Shown: piece by piece, positions 34,109 through 40,636 of the stretch
Layout: the number at the start of each line of letters is the position of its first letter
Numbering within the stretch: position 1 is the first letter of the stretch
NCBI GenBank assembly: GCA_964649825.1
Contig: CAZYQW010000088.1
Span: forward strand, 1-40,636
DNA length: 40,636 bases
Origin: CAZYQW01 sp964649825
GTDB lineage: Bacteria; Planctomycetota; B15-G4; JADJEK01
Direction of reading: 5' to 3'
The notes under the pieces: generated by a model
What the model saw: the letters and a program-made list of their open reading frames with translations, nothing else
Told to the model about the DNA's origin: nothing
Databases searched by the model: none
Position numbers and translations under genes: made by a program

Positions 34109-34147
34109 GAAACGGCCGGAACTCGGTTCCGGTCGTTTCTTGCTTTC
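34109..34147 (+). terminator. Rho-independent terminator of the giant repeat operon
   Basis: 14-bp stem gaaacggccggaac / gttccggtcgtttc with one G-T wobble and a 3-nt loop tcg, followed by the T-rich tttcttgctttct. It lies 65 bp after the stop of protein B, ahead of the convergent thioredoxin gene. This is the clearest intrinsic terminator in the window. Confidence 0.85.
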
Positions 34148-34170
34148 TCGGGGCACTTCGTTCGAGCGGT

Positions 34171-35037
34171 TCAGCGAAGGAGCGTGCGGACTGCGTCGTC
34201 GTCCCAGTCCGCGGCGCCGAGGCGTCGGAGCACGACCTGGCCCTGGCGATCGAGGATGAACGTCGCCGGGATCGAGTGGGTGCGGAACGCGGCGGGGAGG
34301 TGATCGGCGACGTAGACGGGGAACGTGAACTTTCGTGCGGCCACGAAGGATCGCACGGTGTCGGCGCTCTCCTCGGAGACGACGAGGAACGCGGCGTCGG
34401 TGCCACGGGTCGAATCGAAGAGCGACTGGATGCTCGGCAGCTCGCCGACGCACGGCGGGCACCAGGTCGCGAAGACGTTCAGGAAGATCGGCCGGCCGCG
34501 CAGATCGGCGAGCCGGGCGGAGCTCCCCTCGGGGGTCCAGATGCGCCATCTCCACGTGTTCTCATCGAGCGACCCGGAGCGCTCTGCCGTCGGCAAGGCG
34601 GGTGGCGCCAGGGCCGCGTCGATGGCCGCGTAGGCCATTGCGAAGCCGAATGCGACCAGCGTCGCGACGGCGACGCCTCCGCACAGGCTCATGTGGCGAA
34701 ACCCGGCGGTCGTACGCAGGAACTGCGGCTCGCGGACGAGCAGGGTCGTGGCGGCCAGGGTCCAGGCGTTCGCGATGAATGCCCAGAGGACCGCGGCGAA
34801 GACGGCGGCGACGAGGACGCGCGGCAGCGAGTGGAGCCCGCCGAGCGAAGCCGCCGCGAGCATGCTTCCCGTCGCGGCCGTGCCCCCGAGCACCATGCCG
34901 ATCGCGACGGGACCGGGTCGGTCGGCGCGCAACGTGACCCGGCAGGACGAACAACGCAGAAAGATCGGGGCCGACAACGACCGAAACTGGAAAAGGACGC
35001 CGACGCGATGACCGCAGTCGGGACAGCGAGCCTTCAT
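34171..35037 (-). CDS. Membrane-anchored TlpA-like thioredoxin with N-terminal zinc ribbon
   Basis: 288 aa. The N-terminus has two Cys pairs, CPDCGHRVG and CSSC, spaced as a small zinc ribbon (residues about 5-32). Hydrophobic segments follow at about 45-70, 72-98 and 112-140. The C-terminal thioredoxin fold runs from about 155 to the end (WRIWTPEGSSARLADLRGRPIFLNVFATWCPPCVGELPSIQSLF in outline), with the redox motif Cys193-Pro-Pro-Cys196 and the cis-Pro in SIPATFILDRQGQVV. Such proteins reduce or resolve disulfides in the envelope, for example in cytochrome c maturation. The zinc ribbon would lie on the opposite side of the membrane. Convergent with the giant repeat operon; the promoter region is shared with ptrB. 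Confidence 0.85.
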   Translation of the reverse strand: MKARCPDCGHRVGVLFQFRSLSAPIFLRCSSCRVTLRADRPGPVAIGMVLGGTAATGSMLAAASLGGLHSLPRVLVAAVFAAVLWAFIANAWTLAATTLLVREPQFLRTTAGFRHMSLCGGVAVATLVAFGFAMAYAAIDAALAPPALPTAERSGSLDENTWRWRIWTPEGSSARLADLRGRPIFLNVFATWCPPCVGELPSIQSLFDSTRGTDAAFLVVSEESADTVRSFVAARKFTFPVYVADHLPAAFRTHSIPATFILDRQGQVVLRRLGAADWDDDAVRTLLR

Positions 35038-35129
35038 CTCGACGAGCTTACTGATCGTCGAACGACGGCGAGCCGTCGCGCGTGATTCCGTACGATCCCC
35101 GACGAGAAACCCGATTCCGAGGTACGAGC

Positions 35130-37196
35130 ATGACCCCGACGCCTCCCGTCCCCGCGCGCAAGCCGTACGAGATCGAGAAGCACGGGGACCGTCGGGTCGA
35201 CGAGTACTACTGGCTCCGGGATCGGCAGGATGCCGGGGTGATCGCGCACCTGGAGGCGGAGAACGCCTACGCCGCCGCGGTGATGCGTCACACCGACGCG
35301 CTCAAGAAGATCCTGTACGACGAGATGGTCGGTCGGATCCAGGAGACCGATCTATCCGTCCCCGTGCGCGAGGGAGGCTATCTCCACTTCGTCCGGACCG
35401 AAGCGGGGAAGCAGTACGTTCGGCGCTGTCGCCGGCCGGATCGAGACGGTGCCGAGGAGGAAGTCGTCCTCGACGAGAACGAGCTCGCGGCAGGACAGGC
35501 CTACTTCCGGCTCGGCGTCTATCGGATCAGCCCGGATCAGCGCCGGCTCGCGTACGCGTTCGACACGGACGGCGACGAGAAGTACACGCTCCGCTTCCGG
35601 GACCTCGCATCCGGCCGCGACTTCGACGAGACGATCGAAGGTACGTCGACGTCCCTGGCGTGGGCGAGCGACAGCCGGACCGTCTTCTACGTCGTGCTCG
35701 ACGCAACGTCGCGTCCGTACCGCCTCTACCGTCACCGGGTCGGAGACGCGCCTTCGCGCGACGTCCTGGTCCTGGAAGAGCCGGACGAGCGCTTCTTCGT
35801 GGGGGTCGGCCGCACGCGCAGCGGAACGTTCGTGGTCGTCGACGTTGGCAGCCGCATCACGTCGGAGATCCGGGTGATTCCGGCCGATGATCCGGTCCGC
35901 GAACCGCGCGTCGTCGTACCCCGGCAGCAGGGCGTCGAGGCCGAGATCGAGCATCATGGCGACCGGTTCTTCGTGCTCACGAACGAGCACGCCGTCAACT
36001 TCAAGTTGATGGAGGCTCCCGTGGAAGGCGCCCCGAAGGAGGGTTGGCGCGAGCTGATCCCGCACCGCGAGGACGTGATGCTCACGGGCGTCGACGCGTT
36101 CGCCGACCATCTCGTGATCCGGGAGCGCGTCGGCGGCCTTCCGCAGCTTCGCGTCCGGCGCCTCTCGACCGGCGAGGAGCATCACGTCACCTTCCCCGAG
36201 CGGGCCTACACGGTGGAGATCGAAGGGAACCGCGAGTTCGACGTCGCGGAGCTTCGGTTCCGCTACTCGTCGCTGATCACGCCCGACTCGGTCTTCGACT
36301 ACGACATGAACACGCGCGTCCGCGAGCTGCGCAAGCAGACGCCCGTCCTCGGCGGCTACGATCCGGGCGACTACGTCTGCGAGCGGCTCTTCGCGACCGC
36401 GAAGGATGGCACGCACATCCCGATCTCGCTGGTGCATCGCAAGGATCGCGCGCGCGACGGGCGCGGTCCGATGTTCCTGCAGGGCTACGGCGCCTACGGG
36501 ATCAACTTCGAGCCGCGCTTCGCATCGATGCGGATCTCGCTGCTCGATCGCGGGTTCGCCCTCGCGCTCGCCCACGTCCGCGGAGGGGGGGAGATGGGGC
36601 GGGGCTGGTACCATTCCGGCAAGTTCGAGCACAAGTCGAACTCGTTCGGCGACTTCATCGCGGTCGCCGAGCACCTGATCGCCGAGGGATACACGTGCCC
36701 GGAGCGGCTCGCGATCGGCGGCGGAAGCGCCGGCGGCCTTTTGATGGGTGCCGTCGTGAACGAGCGGCCGGATCTGTTCGCCGCGGTGCTCGCTCAGGTG
36801 CCGTTCGTCGACATCGTGACCACCATGCTCGACGAGTCTCTCCCCTTGACGGTGATCGAGTACGAAGAGTGGGGCAACCCGAGCGACCCCACGGTCTACG
36901 AGCGCATGAAGACGTACTCCCCGTACGACAACGTACGTTCGCACACCTACCCCAACATGTTGGTGACAACCGGTTTGAACGATCCTCGAGTCGGGTTCTG
37001 GGAGCCCGCGAAGTGGGTTGCGAGGCTCCGCGAGCGCACCCAGGGCTCACCGACGATCCTCCTCAAGGTGAACCTCGGGGCCGGACACGGCGGGGCGTCG
37101 GGACGTTATGACTTCCTGGAGGAGCGCTCGTTCGAGTACGCTTTCCTCGTCGATCGCGTCGGCGGCCCCAGCGCCGGAGGTCGATCCGAGGCATGA
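35130..37196 (+). CDS. ptrB: Oligopeptidase B (prolyl oligopeptidase family)
   Basis: 688 aa from ATG 35130; an ATG at 35082 would add 16 residues with no family similarity. N-terminal beta-propeller domain, about residues 75-400 (RVDEYYWLRDRQD starts the protein proper; SPDQRRLAYAFDTDGDEKYTLRFRDL lies in the propeller). The C-terminal alpha/beta-hydrolase contains Ser 533 in GGGSAGGLLMG, Asp 618 in GLNDPRVGFWEP and His 653 in GAGHGG. The stretch AVLAQVPFVDIVTTMLD is highly typical of PtrB. No signal peptide, so cytoplasmic. It cleaves short peptides after basic residues in characterised homologues. Divergent from the thioredoxin gene. Confidence 0.95.
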   Translation: MTPTPPVPARKPYEIEKHGDRRVDEYYWLRDRQDAGVIAHLEAENAYAAAVMRHTDALKKILYDEMVGRIQETDLSVPVREGGYLHFVRTEAGKQYVRRCRRPDRDGAEEEVVLDENELAAGQAYFRLGVYRISPDQRRLAYAFDTDGDEKYTLRFRDLASGRDFDETIEGTSTSLAWASDSRTVFYVVLDATSRPYRLYRHRVGDAPSRDVLVLEEPDERFFVGVGRTRSGTFVVVDVGSRITSEIRVIPADDPVREPRVVVPRQQGVEAEIEHHGDRFFVLTNEHAVNFKLMEAPVEGAPKEGWRELIPHREDVMLTGVDAFADHLVIRERVGGLPQLRVRRLSTGEEHHVTFPERAYTVEIEGNREFDVAELRFRYSSLITPDSVFDYDMNTRVRELRKQTPVLGGYDPGDYVCERLFATAKDGTHIPISLVHRKDRARDGRGPMFLQGYGAYGINFEPRFASMRISLLDRGFALALAHVRGGGEMGRGWYHSGKFEHKSNSFGDFIAVAEHLIAEGYTCPERLAIGGGSAGGLLMGAVVNERPDLFAAVLAQVPFVDIVTTMLDESLPLTVIEYEEWGNPSDPTVYERMKTYSPYDNVRSHTYPNMLVTTGLNDPRVGFWEPAKWVARLRERTQGSPTILLKVNLGAGHGGASGRYDFLEERSFEYAFLVDRVGGPSAGGRSEA

Positions 37197-37273
37197 TTCA
37201 GAGCGGGTCTCCTAAGAGCGACTGAACCTCGTTTCATCATCGAAAGCCCCGGATCCTGCAAGGGTCATTCCAC

Positions 37274-39340
37274 ATGAGCCGATACCTGACCGTGCTTGCC
37301 GCGCCCCTGGTGGCGGCCGTTCTTTCCACCGACGGGATGGCGGAGGAGCCGGCTCCGTCGTTCCAGGTGAAGAACGTCGGGTTCTCGGTCGCGCCGCTGA
37401 TCGAGGTCGAGCACGGCCGGGTCGTGTTCGCGGTGTCGGAACTCGAGCAGGGAGGCTTCGACTACAACTTCGACGGTGACGCACTCGACCTGGTGCTCCA
37501 CCTCTATGACTCGATCTCGGGATCCCTCCAGAACCTGCAGCCGGCGATCGTCGAGCCGTTCGTGATGGAGAACGACCATCTCGCGTTCCTTTTGCGCGAG
37601 TCGAGCCAGAAGCTCGACGTGAACCAAGACGGGGACCAGAACGACGACATCTTGATGGTCTACGACGTCGCGTCCGGCCAGTACGTCAACTTCGGCTTGG
37701 CGGTCTGGCTGGGAGGACCCGTCATCGCGGGCTCGCGCATGCTCTTCGCGGCGTCGGAGACGCATTCGGCGGGTACGGACCTGAACGGGGACGGCGATGC
37801 GATCGACAACGTCGTGCACATCCACGACTTCGCGACGGGATCGACGATCAACCTCGGCGTGGCGCACGAGAACTCGTTCGCGGGAGCGAACCTCTCGATG
37901 AGCACCGACGTCGCGGCGTTCCTGGTCTCCGAGTGGGACGAGGGCGGGGTCGACCTGAACTCCGACGGCGACAACTACGACGCGATCCTCTACACGTACG
38001 AGCCGGTGCTCGGCCTCGCCGGGTCGCGCATCGCCGTCGATCCTCGGACGCGGCCCATCGTCGCCGGCACCCACGTTGCGTTCTTCGCCGACGAGGCCGC
38101 GAACGGCGGCGTCGATCTGAACGGCGATGGAGACGCCTTCGATCGCGTCCCCCACGTCTTCGACCGGGCGACCGGACTCACCACGAACCTGGGGGTCGCG
38201 GCATCCAAGCTCGAGTTCGACGGGAACCTGCTCGTCTTCCATGCCTCGGAGAACTCGAACGGCGCGACCGATCTCAACGGCGACGGTGACACCGGCGACG
38301 ACGTCGTCCACGTGGTCGACGTCATCGCCGGGACCGTGACGAACCTGGCGCTCTCGTCCCACGACGCGGCGGTCGACCATGGGCGCGCGGCGTTCCTCGC
38401 CTCGGAGATCGGCCAGGGTGCGGACCTGAACGGGGACGGCGATCAGTTCGACGAGGTCATCCACGTCTACGACCAGGCGGCGAGCGCCACGCTCAACCTC
38501 GGGCTCGCCGGTTCCTCCGTCGCGCTCAAGAGCGATCTCGTGGTGACGAGCGTCCCCGAGTGGTTCGAGGCGAACGCCGACCTGAACGGCGACGGAAACG
38601 TGTTCTTCGATTCCGTCGTGTACGTCCACGACCTTCTCACCGGCACCACGCGGAACCTCGGCGTGACGGGCTTCGCCCGTGAGATCCACGGCGGTCGGGT
38701 CACGATTCGGGTGTCGGAAGCCGCGCACGGGGGTCGCGACTTGAACGGCGACGGTGACGCGGTCGACGACGTCCTCATGGTGTATGACCGGACCACCGGG
38801 GTGACCATCAACCCGGGCCTCGCGTCGTTCGAGAGCGTGCTCGACGCCGATCACGTCGTCGTGCGCGTGCGTGAGAAGAGCCAGGGGGACGACGACCTGA
38901 ACGGCGACCAGGACACGGATGACTTCATCCTCCACGACGTCGCGATCGCCCCGTTCCACTGCGGTTCCATCCTTCCGTACGGCAGCGGCTGCGCCGGCGC
39001 GGCGTCGCGCGTTCCCGATGCGATCCTGAACGGATGTCCGCAGGTCGAATCGAAGGTCACCCTCACGATCACCCGTGGAGTTCCGGGCGCCAGCGTGTTC
39101 GTCGTGTTCGGTACCGGCCGCGCGGCGGTGCCGTTCGGCGCGGCGTGCACCCTGAACGTGACTCCGCTCTTCCCGATCGCGGTCGGCCCGCTTCCGCTGA
39201 ATCAGTTCGGTTCGCTCGCGGTCGACTTCGCCATTCCGGCCGGGACGCCGTCGGGAACGGTCACGATGCAGGCGTTCATCGACGTCGGCGTGGAGGGTCA
39301 GTTCTCCGGCACTCCAGGGATCGAGCTCATCACCCCGTAG
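37274..39340 (+). CDS. Secreted calcium-loop repeat protein with shared C-terminal domain
   Basis: 688 aa. The signal peptide is short (MSRYLTVLAAPLVAAVLSTDGMA). Residues about 30-560 contain ten repeats of about 50-58 aa, each with a DLNGDGDAxDDVxHVYD-type core followed by a TGxxxNLG turn (e.g. GTDLNGDGDAIDNVVHIHDF, GADLNGDGDQFDEVIHVYDQ). The Asp/Asn spacing matches calcium-binding loops, and the repeat length suits beta-propeller blades. The last repeat is shortened (DDDLNGDQDTDDFILHD). From FHCGSILPYGSGCAGAAS (about 560) to FSGTPGIELITP lies a domain related to the C-terminus of the protein at 18146-19108. It is probably extracellular or surface-bound and calcium-stabilised; its ligand is unknown. 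Confidence 0.82.
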   Translation: MSRYLTVLAAPLVAAVLSTDGMAEEPAPSFQVKNVGFSVAPLIEVEHGRVVFAVSELEQGGFDYNFDGDALDLVLHLYDSISGSLQNLQPAIVEPFVMENDHLAFLLRESSQKLDVNQDGDQNDDILMVYDVASGQYVNFGLAVWLGGPVIAGSRMLFAASETHSAGTDLNGDGDAIDNVVHIHDFATGSTINLGVAHENSFAGANLSMSTDVAAFLVSEWDEGGVDLNSDGDNYDAILYTYEPVLGLAGSRIAVDPRTRPIVAGTHVAFFADEAANGGVDLNGDGDAFDRVPHVFDRATGLTTNLGVAASKLEFDGNLLVFHASENSNGATDLNGDGDTGDDVVHVVDVIAGTVTNLALSSHDAAVDHGRAAFLASEIGQGADLNGDGDQFDEVIHVYDQAASATLNLGLAGSSVALKSDLVVTSVPEWFEANADLNGDGNVFFDSVVYVHDLLTGTTRNLGVTGFAREIHGGRVTIRVSEAAHGGRDLNGDGDAVDDVLMVYDRTTGVTINPGLASFESVLDADHVVVRVREKSQGDDDLNGDQDTDDFILHDVAIAPFHCGSILPYGSGCAGAASRVPDAILNGCPQVESKVTLTITRGVPGASVFVVFGTGRAAVPFGAACTLNVTPLFPIAVGPLPLNQFGSLAVDFAIPAGTPSGTVTMQAFIDVGVEGQFSGTPGIELITP

Positions 39341-39369
39341 GCGCGGCGCTTTCCGTCATTCAGCACCGC

Positions 39370-40320
39370 TCAGCGCATGTCCCAGGCGGTCCGCCACGTC
39401 GCGGCGCCACGCGTGAGTCCGAACTCGTCCCGGAGACGACGGTCGAAATCGGGCATGTGCGCGGCGCCGAAGAAGATCCCGATCCGCGTCTTGCCGCGCG
39501 CGAGCTCGCGCTGAAAAGCGCGCATGCACGCCGCGTTCCGGTCCTCGACCAGGATCGTGTTGAGCGTCGGTCCGATCGACGTCGGGCCGGCGTTCGCGAG
39601 CTCTTCCGCGAAGAGTCGTTTCATCTCCATCGGGCCATCGGGGTCGAGCAGGAGCTCGAGGGGATCGAACTCGGTCGCCGGCCGCGAGAACGTCGTCGCG
39701 CGCTCCATTTCCATCAGGTTCTGTTGGCGCAACGCGTCGGCAAGCACGCCGAGCGTGACCGTGAAGACGTCGTCCCCGCGCGCCCTCATCGCCTCCACCA
39801 TCTCGTCGGGGGACATGTCGGCGTGCACGAAGTTGGCGCGCGTGTAGTCGATGTGGTCCTTCTGCGACGAGAGGTCCAGGAGCTGTAGGCCCGCGTCGGC
39901 GAGGGCCGAGAAGAGGTCGTCGCCGACGATCGGTCGGCCGTCCGGCACCGGCGCTCCTTGCGGTTTGACCAGCTCGTAGAGCAGGACGTCGTACTGCTCG
40001 AACTGCTCCTCGAGGTCCTTGTAGTACGAGCGATCGGCGACGTGGATCGCGGCGATCAGATCGACGACGAGACGAGGGGCGGCGTCGTCCTCGCCCGTCG
40101 GGTCGCGCTCCGTCTCGACCGGCGCCTCGTAGCGGACGATCGCGGTCTGGAGCTTGGCCGCAGCGCCGTCCTCGTCGCGGAGCAGCCGCATGAACCGTGG
40201 GGCCGCGTCGACGCGCGGCTTCAGCCCCTCCGTGGCCGCGGTCGATGGTCCACCGCGCGAGCTCACGAACGGGACGAGAACGAGACCGGCGACCAGGGCG
40301 AGGGGGTTGATGCGGCTCAT
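39370..40320 (-). CDS. TraB/GumN-family exported protein
   Basis: 316 aa. Start at the ATG complementary to 40318-40320, giving a signal peptide (MSRINPLALVAGLVLVPFVSS) with GGAG upstream; a start at 40350 would add 10 residues before it. VDLIAAIHVADRSYYKDLEEQFEQYDVLLYELV in outline (about residues 80-115) and GIFFGAAHMPDFDRRLRDEFGL near the end are the two conserved blocks of the TraB/GumN (PrgY) fold, whose His and Glu residues suggest a metal-dependent hydrolase or peptidase-like activity. Family members affect peptide pheromones or other secreted factors; the target here is unknown. It faces the calcium-loop protein gene tail to tail with 29 bp between. Confidence 0.87.
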   Translation of the reverse strand: MSRINPLALVAGLVLVPFVSSRGGPSTAATEGLKPRVDAAPRFMRLLRDEDGAAAKLQTAIVRYEAPVETERDPTGEDDAAPRLVVDLIAAIHVADRSYYKDLEEQFEQYDVLLYELVKPQGAPVPDGRPIVGDDLFSALADAGLQLLDLSSQKDHIDYTRANFVHADMSPDEMVEAMRARGDDVFTVTLGVLADALRQQNLMEMERATTFSRPATEFDPLELLLDPDGPMEMKRLFAEELANAGPTSIGPTLNTILVEDRNAACMRAFQRELARGKTRIGIFFGAAHMPDFDRRLRDEFGLTRGAATWRTAWDMR

Positions 40321-40430
40321 GCGCGGGGTCTCCACCAGGGTTAGGGACAATTATGGGCGAACGACGACGCGCCGGCATCGAGCATTCGCGATCCCTTCTG
40401 CACGACGGGGACCCGGCCGTCGTTGGGTTC

Positions 40431-40475
40431 CCCGTGGTCCGATCCTTCGCGGTACGCGAAGGATCGGACCACGGG
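40431..40475. repeat. Perfect 45-bp palindrome (21-bp arms, 3-nt loop)
   Basis: The left arm at 40431-40451 starts cccgtggtccgatccttcgc. The right arm at 40455-40475 is its exact reverse complement, with gta between. No T-tract follows on either strand. It sits 23 bp before the third MITE-like copy and 110 bp upstream of the TraB-like gene. It may be a terminator of an unseen gene, a protein-binding site or a mobile hairpin. The arm shares CCCGTGGT with the terminal repeat of the MITE-like element. Confidence 0.9.
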
Positions 40476-40498
40476 TCCACCCGACACGTGTCCGCGCC

Positions 40499-40636
40499 CT
40501 AGCCGCCCGTGGTGAAAGTCATTCCGGCTGCGGCGGGCCCTCGCGACCGATCTCTTCGTTGCAGGATCCTCGACGTACAGGCAGTACGCCTGCGGTCCTG
40601 CGCCTCGATCTCGGTCGCGATGACCTCGCCTCGCTT
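40499..40636 (+). repeat. MITE-like palindromic repeat, copy 3 (cut by window end)
   Basis: Same orientation as copy 2. It begins with the terminal repeat carrying one change (ctagccgcccg for ctagcagcccg) and then matches copy 1 base for base in the parts compared, including the two bases where copy 2 differs. The window ends inside the element, about 28 bp before its expected end. Confidence 0.9.

Noticed and set aside
29121..34406. A 1761-codon open frame on the minus strand across both giant repeat genes
   Set aside because: It mirrors the plus-strand repeats and reads as Arg/Asp/Val-rich low-complexity sequence. It stays open only because the repeated codons have no stop on that strand. 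It has no start context or recognisable domain.
1..40636. tRNA, rRNA, riboswitch or prophage content
   Set aside because: No cloverleaf-like sequence, conserved rRNA segment or known riboswitch core was recognised in the gaps, and apart from the fibre-like C-terminal domains there are no phage structural or integration genes.

Overview
The window is very GC-rich and gene-dense. It looks like chromosomal DNA of a free-living Gram-negative-type bacterium with a large secretome. The mix fits a high-GC Planctomycetota lineage best: FGly-type and FGly-lacking sulfatases, a squalene-cyclase-type repeat protein, M11 and M64 metalloproteases, a dockerin-like tail, an STN-domain protein, and two secreted proteins sharing an unnamed C-terminal domain. 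Myxococcota or Acidobacteriota cannot be excluded from gene content alone. I see no rRNA, tRNA, CRISPR array, transposase, integrase or prophage.

Layout. 1-3355: a large secreted M11-type protease with a beta-helix, held between two inverted copies of a short palindromic MITE-like repeat. 3506-9334: an alpha/alpha-toroid protein, a CBS-domain protein, a sulfatase-fold lipoprotein lacking the usual catalytic cysteine, and a coiled-coil protein. 9858-15596: a primary-type sigma factor, a GT2/TPR glycosyltransferase (minus), an M64 peptidase (minus) and an ankyrin protein. 15725-18079: two adjacent PilT-family motor ATPases. 18146-22521: a secreted protein (minus), glutaminyl-tRNA synthetase and an ATP-dependent DNA ligase. 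22784-27238: a classical sulfatase, an STN-domain protein, an HtrA-like protease and a TPR-containing secreted protein (minus). 27585-34043: two adjacent giant secreted repeat proteins. 34171-40320: a TlpA-like thioredoxin with a zinc ribbon (minus), oligopeptidase B, a calcium-loop repeat protein and a TraB/GumN protein (minus). 40431-40636: a perfect 45-bp palindrome and a third copy of the MITE-like repeat.

The most notable content is the gene pair at 27585-34043. Each protein is a signal peptide, an array of exactly 78 ten-residue units, and a conserved C-terminal domain of about 260 residues. The two arrays have diverged in sequence, yet their larger repeats (5 or 6 units each) fall at identical unit positions along the whole array. 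That suggests two length-matched and register-matched surface rods, possibly one fibre system. The second point of interest is the 166-bp palindromic repeat: both window ends lie inside copies of it, and it supplies the stop codon of the first gene.

Functional themes are cell-surface and envelope proteins (fibres, proteases, sulfatases, repeat proteins), twitching or retraction motors, and scattered housekeeping genes (glnS, sigma factor, ligase). All functional calls rest on motifs read by eye; no database search was run.
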